64,000 nt of DNA from Plantago major. Taxonomy: Eukaryota; Streptophyta; Magnoliopsida; Lamiales; Plantaginaceae. The stretch covers positions 52,498,677 to 52,562,676 of the forward strand of contig CM048839.1 of NCBI GenBank assembly GCA_026545765.1, written 5' to 3'. The position numbers were made by a program, and so were the translations under genes. A model generated the notes under the pieces. That model had not been told where the DNA came from. It saw nothing but the letters and a program-made list of their open reading frames with translations, and searched no databases. Positions 11,501 to 23,034 of the stretch are shown piece by piece. Positions within the stretch are counted from its first letter, which is position 1; each line of letters starts with the position of its first letter.

Positions 11501-13657
11501 GAATCAAATATGTTTAGAAACTTGTTATCAGAAAAGATAAGTGGAAAAATGCTTTCTGAGACTTCACTTACTTCCAAGTGTGGAAGCTCAGTGGCATCTT
11601 TCTCAGAAACCTTGGGGGTTTCTGGAACCTTTTCTTCAGATACTGCTTGTTCAGCAGTTTCAGTTTCTATTGGAGGAGTTTTCAAGAATTTTTCTCCTTC
11701 CAATTGTTCTTCTGACTGAGCCTGTAAGAACAAACATAAGAGATTTAGTAGTGGGATTTCCAGAGCATTCTTGAAGAAGATTATTACTGAGTGCTTACCT
11801 TCTCATCAGAAGGCTCAGTAAATGCTTCTTCAGAAAGCTTTTCAGCTTCTGAATTTTCTTGGTTTTGGAGTGTTGGTCCCTCCACCACTACTTCGTCAGT
11901 TAGAGCCTAAAGTAAGACAAAAAGAAATTTAGAACACAATATATTAATTTTTCAAGCAAGTTATTTCTTATTCAGAGATAACTTAGCTACCTATAGAACA
12001 GGATCTTCTTGTTGTTCTGAGGTTGGAGAAACCTCTTCTTCATTTAGAAGGGTGGACAGATTAACTTCCCCCTGAAAGTTTGTCTCCAATATGGCCTGAA
12101 AAGAGTCAAGCTGATCATTGATATTTTGGACTTGTGGTGAATCCACAGTCTCTCTGTGCTCATTGTTGTTCTCCTCTCAGAGTATCATTCGAGTCTCCAT
12201 CTCGTTTGATCCCTTCTCGAGTTGAGCTCTCTCAGAAGGTTGAGGAACCTGTTCAAGAACAGGGTTTTCTTCAAAGAATTAAGTCCGGTATTGTGAATGT
12301 GGAAGCAATGTCGATCTTCCATCATTCTATCTTCCTCACCCAGCCTTCTTCTTCCTGGCCGCGAGGGGCTCTTATCTTTCAAGAGCTAAGTTTGATGCTC
12401 CTCCTTGGGTCTCAAGCTTATATCTTTTGAGCCTTATGACATTACTTCATCGCCCCTCGTAATCACTGCTCACGTCATGCAGACCCATCTATGATATTTC
12501 TATCATCTCGGAGAGTTCGAGCATCTGTTTGAGATTCTTGGGGCTTCGAATCGCTTTTCAGGCGAACAACATCTTCGAGACCTTGTCTCGAAGGTTGTGC
12601 CTTGAATGTTTATGGACTTGGAGGTCCTTTTCCTTGAGCCCTTTTTCTTTTGGCAAATGGAGGTTTAGCTTAAGCTTGCTCGAAACCTCCTCACCTTGTT
12701 GTGTAGTTTCTTGACCTTTTTCGAGTACTTCGTCAAGAATTCTCTCCTTTTCTTCAAAGGCGGTTCGAAAAGGGAGTTGGTGACGGGATTTCTTGTTTCT
12801 CTCTAAGAGTAATCCCATGGTTTCGAATGTAACATATCCCGAGACCAAAGTGCATATTGCTTTTGGCTCAAGAAAGCCATTGATGATTTTGGGCTCAAAT
12901 TCCTCAATATGTCCAAGGAATTTGTTGAAGGCGTACTTCCCCCAATTGAAGTGGGTTTCCTGCCCTTCATTCTTCTGGTTCAGAAGATGCATCATCATCC
13001 ATCTCTCCATACTTATCTGGTCTACTCCACCTTTGTTTCCATCAAAGCAACGGACCAGGATGAGAGCCAAAGTACTCCAGTGTTTCTAAAGATGACTTGT
13101 TCTGATAGCTTTCAGAATAAAGTCTCCTGGGCAACCTTTTGCATTTTCCAACTGGATTGCCTCAAAAAGTTCTTTGACGCCTTGAATCATTGAGGCGTCC
13201 TTGATGTTGATATCTTCAATAGTTCCTCGATTTTTCAATCGGAACAATTTGCAGAAAGCCTTGCAGTCAAGAACAATTTCTTGTCCTTGGACTTCAGTCT
13301 GCATGTACTTTTCTTCTTTATCATTCACAACCTTTGTGAAGATTTTGGAGTTGTTGTAGAACTCCAGTACATCCAGTGTGGATAGGCCACTGGGTGCAGC
13401 AGATAAAAACCTGTAGATATGGGAATTCTTCAACATCCCCAATATCAGTTTCTTTTCTGGTTTTGAAGGTATAACTGCTGGTACATATTTCTTCACTAAG
13501 AATGCTCCCCAATTCATTTTATGACTAGGGTTCCACCAAAGGGTGAATTCTCCTGTATATGCTTATTCAACACCTTAAGTTCTTTTCCTCCTTGCTTTTC
13601 AGCAGGAGTAGATGATCCGGCCTTAGGGTTCTTGGTGGTCATCTTCTTGGGTGCCAT
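8561..13657 (-). pseudogene. Third ORF region of element A (SIRE-type extra ORF, 'plant transposon protein'-like start)
   Basis: A minus-strand coding region starts at MAPKKMT (13657) and runs toward the 3' LTR in several open stretches. The first 400 or so residues (12.5-13.6 kb; motifs such as FLSAAPSGLSTLDVLEFY and HFNWGKYAFNKFLGHIEEF) resemble the 'putative plant transposon protein' domain found in extra ORFs of plant elements; this is family memory, not a search. The middle (10.3-12.1 kb) is acidic and glutamate/serine-rich, with coiled-coil sequence and nuclear-type basic clusters (GRGRKRKQ). The last part (8.56-9.2 kb) is more globular. Sireviruses often carry an envelope-like ORF here, but I see no convincing signal peptide or membrane span. 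It is broken or spliced; see findings. Confidence 0.6.
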
Positions 13658-14600
13658 CTCTTTATATAAAGTTTTGAATAAGTGGTTTTGCAGAAGGATT
13701 TTGCACAAGTAATTGAGATTAGTTTATCTTTTCAGAAGACTAAGCACAAAAAGTTGAGTTTGCAGAAGGAGGTTTGCAGAAATCTTGAGAGATTTTGCTA
13801 TTTTGATGCAAGTTTGAAATTTCGGATTTGGTAAAAGTGTTTGTCTTTTGCCCAATTCCTATATATATAGCAGATAAAACATACATAGATACAACATACA
13901 TATAGCTGAATATGAATGCGTGTCTTTGCATCTGCATAGGCGTGGTACGTCCTTTGTACTTCATTAAATGCTTAGTGGGCCACGTATGAATTTCTAAATA
14001 GATATTACTTGCTTTGTTTTAATCTCAGCCGTTGAGATCAAACGTTTATACATCAAGGGCTTATATTGAATATCTTGTAATGATATCAATCAACAAATGG
14101 TAATGTGCCGACTTGATGGATTTTTAATATGCTACATTCATTGTGTCACTAAGTAAAGAGTGAGAACACTTTGATCGTTTGAGCTTATCATTCTGAATGT
14201 CAAGTCCTTATCTATATATTGTTTATCATGAAAATGGTAAAAATACAAGACATTGGACATGTTTGACTTTCAGAACTTATACCTTTTGGGCTTTGTGTGT
14301 CTTTTCTCTTTATGACCAAATAGTTTCCTGAATTCAAGAATCAGAAACTTCAGTTGTTTGAATGTATTTGACCCACTCTTAGTAAGTAAGTTCTAGTCTT
14401 ATTTACTCATTGAGTGTGTACCAACCTTTGCCTTTCTGGATACCCGTTCCAGAAATGTTTTGCCTTTCTGAGTGTTGCTACTCAGAAACCTTTGCAACAC
14501 TTCTTAATAACTTGGCTTTCTGAGAGCATGTTCTCGAGGCACGCTTCTTTCTACCTTGCTTACTCGGACTTTAGAGATTCAGGACATTTTTCACCTTAGG
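13658..14600 (-). promoter_or_regulatory. Spacer between pol and third ORF of A, with TATA box
   Basis: Noncoding on both strands as far as I can see. CTATATATATAG at 13859-13870 is about 205 nt upstream of the third-ORF start and is conserved in element B (1211-1222). The theme 'GATACCCGTTCCAGAAA' near 14.44 kb also matches B. Confidence 0.5.
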
Positions 14601-17600
14601 CAACTCCATCAATCCAAGATTATGTCTTAAGGTCAAGAACCGGCTTTTTTGTAGGGCTTGGTGAAGATATCTGCAAGTTGGTCTTCGTACAATCTTGAGT
14701 ATCTCTATATTGCCTTTTTCAACATGGTCTCGATGAAGTGGTGTCTAACATCAATGTGCTTTGTTCGGCATGGAACTTGGGATTACGTGTGATTGCAATA
14801 GCACTTGTGTTGTCACGAGAAAATAGGAGTTTTCTCTTCATTGAGTCCATAGTCTCGAGTTGTTGTTGAATCCACGTAATTTGTGTTGCACAACAACCAC
14901 AGAATATATTCACCTCCGTGGTAGAAGTTGCAATTGAGTTTTGCTTCTTGCTAAACCATGAGATAAGTCTTGTTCTAAACCCGACAAGTTCACGAGGTAC
15001 TTTTCCTATCAAGCATTGATCCAAAGATAGTCGGTTTGAGTAACCACCAAATTCAATCCACCTTCTTTAGGATACCAAAAACCTACATTTACTGTAACAT
15101 TCACATAACTAAATAAATACATAGCAATCTTCAATTGTGATTGCATTGGATTTTTTTGAAATCTAGCACACACTCCAACTGCATATTGAATATCCGTGCC
15201 TTACTGAAGGTAAAGTAGTGAACCTATTAATTTCCTATACTTGTGTTCTTCAACACTCTTATCTGATTCAGTATAGGTCATTTTGGTTCCTATGCTCATA
15301 GGTATCTTAGCATTCTTTTCAGAGGGCTTAAGATTGAACTTTGTGAGCATGTCTTTTGCATACTTTGTCTGACTAATGAATATTCCATCATTGAGTTGCT
15401 TGACTTGCAATCCTAGGAAATAGTTCAATTCTCCCATCATGCTCATCTCAAACTTATTTTTCATGAGATTTGCAAAGTCATCACAAAGTTGCTTGTCCTT
15501 AGATCCAAATATAATGTCATCAACATATACTTGAACTAAGAGCTGTTTCCCATCATGATTTAAGGTAAATAAAGTTTTATCAACTTCACCTTTCTTGAAA
15601 CCACTTTCCGAAGGTATTTGGCCAAAGTATCATACCATGCTCTTGGAGCTGCTTTGATCCATATAGAGCTTTTGTAGTTTATAGACCATTCTACTTTACG
15701 AGGAAACGTCAAAACCGGTGGTTGTTCAACATAGACTTCCTCAAAGAAGTTCACCATTCAAGAATGCACTTTTGACATCCATCCGATAAACTTTAAAGTC
15801 TTTATGAGTCAAAGGCGGAAGAGTCTTATTGCATCCAATCGCAACCGGTGCATATGACTCATCAAAATCTAAACCTTGATGCTGGTGAATCCCTTGGCAA
15901 CCAACCTTGCTTTGTTTCTGGTTATTTCACTAGATTCATTCATCTTGTTTCTGAAAACCCACTTGGTTCCAATCACAGATATTCCTTCTACAAATGGAAC
16001 TAGTTTCCAGACTTTGTTTCTTTCAAACTGATCCAACTCTTCTTGCATTGCAGAGATCCAGTCTTGGTCTCTTAATGCTTCTTCAATAGTTTTAGGTTCA
16101 ATGTTTGAGATGAAACATCCAAAGAGAGAATTAGCATTTTCGACTATTGCTCTCCTAGTCCTAACACCTTGATTGATTGGTCCAATCACATCCTTTGCAG
16201 GATGATCCTTGATCCATCTCATCATGGGTTTGGGGCTAGTAGGGTCAACATCTATGTAATCTGAATGTGAATCACTGTGATTATGACTTGATACTTCTTC
16301 AGTATCTATGACATTTTGTACCACATGAGGGCGTTGAATGTCTGACACTTGCTCAGTGTGAGGGCTTTCTGGGACATGCCTGTCAGAGAGGTCATTTCCA
16401 GAATTAGCTCTTTGATGAACATCTTCAGTTTCCATTTCTGGAATTTTCATAGGAAATTCTTCATCATGTCTGAGAATCATCTGGTTGTTACTAGGCATTT
16501 CATGCTTTTCTTCGTCAGAGTCATCCTCTCTTTCCATAATGATGTTTTTCCTTTCTGAGGGTTCTTCTTCAGAATCCTTTAACATTAGTTCCTTGAACCT
16601 TTCTGAGAGTTCATCATCAAGGGGTGATTTCTTGCTTTCTTCATAGAATACAACATGAACTGATTCTTCAATCTTCTTTGTTCTTTTGTTGTAAACTCTG
16701 TAAGCTTTGCTATTCATAGAATAACCAAGAAACACTCCTTCATCTGCCTTTGGTTGAAATGTTCTTAGATACTCTTTTCCATTGTTAAGAACAAAACATC
16801 TACAACCAAACACTTTCAGATGTTTAATATTAGGGGGTCTACCAACCAAGAGCTCATAAGGGGTCTTGTCATGGTGTTTGTTTATCAAACATCTGTTCTG
16901 AGTGTAGCATGCTGTGTTTACAGCTTCAACCCAATAAACTTCACTTATTTCAGTGTCACCCAGCATTGTCCTTGCTGCTTCTTTAAGGGTTCTATTTTTC
17001 CTTTCTGCAACACCATTTTGTTGTGGTGTTCTTACAGAGGAAAGTTGATGTTGTATCCCTTTGCTGGTACAAAACTCCTTTATGTACTGGTTGACAAATT
17101 CAATACCATGGTGCATTCGACAGATACCTTGTCATTTTTCATGACTTCAAGCTTATTTAGCAAGTTTGGTATCTCCACCCTAGCATCAGATTTATGCTTC
17201 AGAAAGACAACCCAAGTGAAGCTTGAGAAGTCATCTACAACAACAAGACCACACTTCTTTCCTGCATAACTAGTTACAGATGATTCAAAAAGATCCATGT
17301 GTAATAGTTGCAGTGGTCTAACACTAGAGTGTCTGATTTTGGACTTGAAAGAGATCTTAGATTGTTTCCCCATCTGAAAAGTGTAATGATACCATCCTTT
17401 CTGAAAGATGTTTTGGGAAGGCCAACTACTAACTCTTTCTTGGCAAGTTTGCTCAGAGTTTTGAAATTCAAGTGACTCATTCTTTTGTGCCATAACCAAG
17501 GTTTTCTCAGGTGACTGATTGACTCACCATGAGACATTCTTCAACATGGCAGATGCCCAATCGGCAACATAAAGACTGCCTTTCCGCCTAGCAACCAAGA

Positions 17601-17900
17601 CTGTCTGCTTTGACTCATTGTCAATAAGTTTGCAATATTTTGCTTTAAATTTCACAGTAAATCCCTTGTCTGCAAACTGGCTCATGCTAAATAGATTGTA
17701 TTTCAAACCCTTAACATGTAATACGTCAAGAATTGTTATGATCCCAATTTGACGTTGCAAATTCCGAGAGGGATTTAATTCTCCTCCAAAGAATCGATGT
17801 CCGGTCCATTGTTGCAAGCTTTGTAGTTGATTTGCTTTGTCTCATGTCATGTGCTTTCCGATCCACTATCAAATAGCCATTGAGCCTTAGTCCAAGAGGC
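14601..17900 (-). pseudogene. Element A pol: protease, integrase, reverse transcriptase, RNase H
   Basis: Right to left on the minus strand: a protease DSG motif region near 17.85 kb; GAG-pre-integrase and zinc-binding region (LWHKRMSHLNFKTL) near 17.5 kb; integrase with TPQQNGVAERKNRTL near 17.0 kb; a long linker (16.1-16.6 kb); reverse transcriptase parts from 16.1 to 15.2 kb; RNase H (ISWFSKKQNSIATS) near 14.9 kb. Closely related to the pol of B. Broken more often than B's. Confidence 0.88.
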
Positions 17901-17954
17901 ATTCTCGCAAAAACAGAAACAGGAGTTAGGTTCTTGCCTCAGAGATAGAACCAC

Positions 17955-20406
17955 TTAGACTAAACATTCTTCCAGTAGGAATCCACATTTTAGTGAATTT
18001 CTTGGGAGTTGTTTTTGTCTAACTTTATCAGAAGGAGAAACAATAGAATCAGTAATTTTGATCTCAATCTTCCTTCTTGAGGTGTTTCTAGGGGGTCCTT
18101 TTGGTGCTTCGGACCTGGTTTCGGATTGCTTTTCAAAGAAACTTAGCCTTTCTGGCCAGGTTCCTTCTAGCTTTGGCATTCAGTTTTTCAGTGGTTTGAG
18201 ATTTCTTCCACTTCTGTTTATTGCTACGTGCAATATCAGCCTTGCGCCATTGTTCTTGTCCTTCCTTATATTGTTGTAAAAGGACTTTTCCAATAGCACG
18301 ATAGCCAATGCCATTTCGAACACCTTTGACTTTCTGAATGCGGTCTTCAGAAGCCTTACTAGTTTCTGTACCGTCTTTATTTTCATAAAATGGTACAGTA
18401 GAGAATTTGCCTATTCCAGCAATTCTTCCTTTCCTAGTAATATGGCAATGTGGATGGCTACATGTCTGAGGGTTGTATTTCTTTTCAGAAGCTTCACCCA
18501 CAAGTTTCTTGTGAACTTGTTGTTCTTTCAAAGGTTGGGTTGCTACTCCTTTTCCTTTGTCAACTACCTTAGCTTTCTGACCAATGCTATAGGTGGTTGA
18601 AGAACCATTCTGTTGACTTTTTACAAAGTTCAACCTTTCATCACTCTTCTTCAGAGGAGATGAATTACTCGATTGTTCATCAAGTCCAAGTCCACATTTC
18701 TCAGAGGGATCTCTCAGATATGATTGAACCTCAGTGAGAGTGTCACTAGCCTTTGCATAAGATTGGAAGGATAGCTCTTTCTTTCGAAGTTCCTCATTCT
18801 CAGAAAGCAGCTTTATCATTTTCTTATTAAGTTCATCCAAGGCTAGTTTGTGAAAATTTTCATTTTCAGATATCTGATTTTTCAGAAGGGCTATTTCAGC
18901 GTTGTTCTCAGATACCCTGGTTAGCTCAGAAACCTCTTTTTCAAGAGTTTCTTTGCTTTCCTCTAGAATTCTGGTTTTGGATTGTGCTTCCAGAAATTCT
19001 TTCTCATAACGATCCAATTCACTCCTGATTAACTCCAGATCCTCAATTCCATCATCACTCTCATAGTACATAAATTGTGAAATGTTTGTTACCTCATCAC
19101 CATAAGACACATTTCAATGTTGGAGATGTCCGGACCAGCAATCTCAAAGAACTCCACACATTTCATTCTTCTTAAGGTCAAGTCGACACGTGGGTGATTC
19201 CACACAATTCTGGTGATGGTAGGTGAGTTATCTGAATCTCCATCTTCAAAATCTGTCTCAATATCTAGAGCATCAAGTTGGATTTGAATCTTCTTCCTTT
19301 CTTCAGTCAGTAAGGCCCTTTGATTTCTTTTGTAATTTCTTCTGTCCTTCTTGTCACATGTCTTGAGCTTGTTTAAAGCAGGGCAAGCTCTCTTGAAGTG
19401 ACCAGGCTTTTGACAATAGAAGCATATATCATTTCCTATCTCTGGCGATTCAAGATTAACACCTTTCCGAATGGGGTCTTGAGAGTTGTTTAGTTGAATG
19501 TTCTTATCTTGATGATAGTTTGGGCTAAGATGCTTTTTCACTTTTCTTTAGCTTTTCTTCTCTCAATCTCTTGACTCACAAATTTATTCATGTGTCTTAT
19601 CGCAAGAGCATTTTCTTGAATCGTCTTTGGTATCTTTCTTTTCGTACCTTGAGAGACTAGAGCAACACTTTGCAACTTCTCACTGCTTGTTCTCTCCGAG
19701 TTGTCTCATAATCTCTGAGCAAGATGAGAGAAGAGCTCTCTGGAGTAATATTTGGCATTCCTTGGTTGAAATAAAAGAATTTAGTGTGTTCCCGGTTGTG
19801 ATTGAGACTTGACAATAGTCTTAATCTTTTCCGGTCGGAGTATCATTGCTTTCACCAAGTGCAGCCATATCACTCATAAGAGTAGTAAACCTGAAATCAA
19901 ATACTTCCAGAGTTTCAGTGGGACCTTGCTTGAAGTTTTGGAACTTCAATTTAAGAACTTCGAACTTGTTTCTTTGGTTTTCTCAGTTCCGGCACAGATT
20001 TCTTCAATCAATTGCCAGGCAACTTTCGCCGTTTTAGCACCCCACGCTTTAATCGTATGTGCTCAGGTGTCGATCTGATGATTATATTACGAGCTTGACC
20101 ATCCAATCTGTGTCTCTTGGCATCTTCAGATGTCCAGAGCTCTCTTGGCTTGTCTTCATACATAATGCTTCCACGAGCAACACGACCACTATCACTAGCA
20201 GTCGCATCCTCGCTTTCATCTTCATTGTCTGAGGCTTTTCTTCCATCAGACACCTCAGTAACTTGTTTGAGTTGTCTGATTTTAATAGGCCCTTCATTGA
20301 TGACATAGATCATCTCATCACTAATGGCCTCCAGATGGAGCATCATGTTGTTCTTCCATTTCTCGTAGTTTTCTGGCTTCAGAACGGGTGCATCACTCAG
20401 AGACAT
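17955..20406 (-). pseudogene. Element A gag with zinc knuckle and coiled coil
   Basis: It starts MSLSDAPVLKPENYEKW at 20406, the usual N-terminus of copia gag (DUF4219/UBN2 type). A CCHC zinc knuckle (CFYCQKPGHFKRAC) lies near 19.42 kb. Then come KLKTCDKKDRRNYKRNQRA, an acidic patch and a long predicted coiled coil (18.6-19.0 kb), and a basic C-terminal part. Gag forms the particle and the knuckle binds element RNA. Broken; fossil. Confidence 0.85.
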
Positions 20407-20505
20407 TCCTGCGCACTTAACACACAAATTATATAGTCCTCAGAAAGGGACAAAGTTTCTTCACCTATCTGGGGATCTAGGTTGATGTGAAGGCTTGGGA
20501 ACCTC

Positions 20506-20517
20506 CGCTCGATACCA
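20506..20517 (-). other. Primer-binding site of element A
   Basis: The minus strand just inside the 5' LTR reads TGGTATCGAGCG, a near match to TGGTATCAGAGC, the complement of the 3' end of initiator tRNA-Met used by most plant copia elements. Confidence 0.75.
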
Positions 20518-20519
20518 CT

Positions 20520-21941
20520 TGTTGGTCCATATAACGGCAACGTAAAAGACTAGAAGGGGGTGAATAGTCTTTAAACTTTTGTCGATAACATAGCTTCGTA
20601 AACCGGGGGGTTTCTGATACTTAGATTCAGAGCGCGGAAGACTTTAAGATAGGTAAGTGCAGATACAATAAGTAAGTGTGTGTGCTTTGCTGAAAGATAA
20701 ATACAGAAAGGTAAATAAAACAGCAAGTATAGTGGTATCTGGAGGTGGCGTAATCCTCCAACTAATCCACTTCGGTCTTTCTGAGACCTAGAATTCACTA
20801 GAACAGATAATTGAGTTCACCTTACAATAATCCTATTCTAAGATTCCTAAACAAATGATTCCCAACCAAATGTTCCCCCTGAGTTATTCCCCAGCTCCTA
20901 GAGCTAAGTACTTCCTCTACTCAGATAACCTTGGAGTTATTCCCTGATTTCCCAAATCAAGTACTTCCTCTACTCCACGCCTTGATGGTGTTGGTTATAA
21001 GGTTTGTCAGAGAGGCTTCTTGTATAACTTTTCAGTTATGTTTCCAGAGAGCCTAATAGAACAAGACTACTTAATACACTTGTTCAGTGTATGGCAATCT
21101 GCTCTTTATTGACCCAAGTAATTGATGCCCGTTCTGGAGAATGAGCTTCAGAAAGGTTATCTGATAGTTCAACTCTTTCACGAATAACAATCTCTTGTTA
21201 AGGTTCAGGACAACTTAGAACTACTAGTGATTCTTCAAGCAACAGAAAGCTTTCAGAAAGGGTAGTAGAGTGCTTGAGAGAATACTTTGCTAGATTGTAA
21301 GTTTGCAAGTTAGATCGTTCTTTGGTCGTTGTATTTCTCAGCATCTAAGTGTGTGATATTTATAGATGAATTAGAGAGTCATTGGGATGTTATCCGTTAG
21401 ACACAATTCAAATTCAGTCTATACTTATCTTGAAATGAGTACTCAGAAGTCCTTGTCTCATATCTCAGAGAGGACTGTGCTTTAGCTTTTTTCCGCCGAT
21501 GCAATTAATGCACATGTACTATTTCTTGTCCTGTAGTCTTCAACGGATACATTAGCCTTTCTGATGGCTTGCATGCTCCATACTCATGATGTCATATGTT
21601 CCAGAATCATGTTTCAAAAGTAACTAAATGCACTTAAGAAAGGATTAAGGACATAGTCTTTCCGAGTGAGACTAAACCTTGGTGTCTTCATAAATCTTGT
21701 GCAATCTCCGGTCTTGTAATCTTCAGAAAAGCTCCATTGCTAGGATTGATCTTCATGGTCTTCTTGGAAATAAAAATTACATTCAGAGACCTATAATCCT
21801 AATACAAGATTTACTAGACTAATCATACTCAGTGATTTCCTCTTTTACAATGTTCAAGTGAACTAAGAGTACTTAATCACCTTTCTGGCAAAGATAAGAA
21901 CATGTGATGAATGATCAAAATACTAACAGATATTCCTAACA
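20520..21941 (-). repeat. 5' LTR of element A
   Basis: 1422 bp, nearly the same as 6738-8161. It ends CCTAACA followed by the GAAAC target duplication. Differences from the 3' LTR are bunched near its left end and around 21.4-21.6 kb. Confidence 0.93.
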
Positions 21942-22916
21942 GAAACAGATATTGTTTCCGATTTCTGCTTCCTCAGTACTTGATGCTTTCTGAGCCGGCT
22001 TGTTCAGCGAGCTTTGCATATTTTTGTGCTGGTGATAGTTTGAGCCTAGATGCTTTTTCAGCTTCTCTTTGGCTTTCCTTCTCTCAATTTCTCGACTGAC
22101 ATATTTTCTCATTTGCTTTACAACAAGAGCTTCCTCAGTCATCTCATTGCCTTCCTTTTTTTCAGAAGTTCCTTGAGCAACTAGAGCAACATTCTGCAAC
22201 TTTTCAGTTGTTTGTTCTCTTTGAGTTGTCTTATAGTCAACAGTGGCAAGGTGAAGAAAAGTTCCACTGGAGTGATATCTGGCATTCCTTGGTTAAAGTA
22301 GAAAAACTTTGTGTGCTCCCAGTTATGATTTAGACTTCTCACAATAGTCTTAATCTTTTCTGACTGGGTATATCTATTACTTTCACCAAGTGCAGCCATG
22401 TCACTCATAAGTGTTGTAAACCGGAAATCTAGTTCTTCAAGAGTCTCTGTGGGACCTTGTTTAAAGTTTTGGAATTTGAGCTTCAAAACTTCGAACTTAT
22501 TTTCCTTTGTTTTCTCGGTCTTAAGATTTCTTCAATCAGTTGCCACTTTCGCCGCTTTTGCACCCTACGCTTTAATCGTGTAAAGTATGGAGTAGAATGT
22601 ATGATGATATCACGAGTTTGACCATCTAGTTGATTTCTCTTGGCATCTTCCGATGTCCAGAGCTCTCTGGGCTTTGGTTCGTAAATAACTTGACTGACAG
22701 GTCTACCACTGGTTGACGCATATGTTTGTGAAGACCCATCGCTTTGTTCTCTATCTCTACCATTAGAAACCTCCATGACCTGCTTGAGTTGTTGAATGGG
22801 CCATTCTTTATCACGTCGATCATTTCGTCACTGATGGCTTCTAGGTGGAGCATCATGTTGTTCTTCCATTTCTCATAATTCTCTGGCTTGAGAATTGGTG
22901 CGTCACTTAAAGACAT
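21942..22916 (-). pseudogene. Element B: 5' part of gag
   Basis: It starts MSLSDAPILKPENYEKWKNN at 22916 and runs to the insertion point of A, which falls at the zinc knuckle (the frame ends at ICFC next to 21942). UBN2-type features include ELWTSEDAKRNQLDGQ and LKFQNFKQGPTETLEELD. Broken. Confidence 0.85.
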
Positions 22917-23020
22917 CCTGCAGCAAACACACTAAACAAACAAATCGAGTGAAGGTGAAAGGCAGTTAGTGGGCACTTATCTGGGATCTAGGTTCAGTGC
23001 AGAAGGCTTGGGAACCTCCC

Positions 23021-23032
23021 GCTCTGATAACA
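23021..23032 (-). other. Primer-binding site of element B
   Basis: The minus strand reads TGTTATCAGAGC, one base from the initiator tRNA-Met complement TGGTATCAGAGC, and is two bases from the LTR edge. Confidence 0.8.
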
Positions 23033-23034
23033 CT

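Larger units (their letters stand above)
6738..21941 (-). mobile_element. Inner Ty1/copia element A (SIRE/Maximus-like), both LTRs present
   Basis: About 15.2 kb, minus orientation, bounded by two LTRs of 1424 and 1422 bp with TG...CA ends. The 5-bp target duplication GAAAC is at 6733-6737 and 21942-21946. Inside, right to left: primer-binding site, gag, protease, integrase, reverse transcriptase, RNase H, a noncoding spacer with TATA box, a long third ORF region, and a polypurine tract. The structure is complete, but the coding part is broken in roughly ten or more places. By eye the LTRs differ by only a few percent, which at usual plant rates means around a million years; this is not a computed value. 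Confidence 0.92.
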
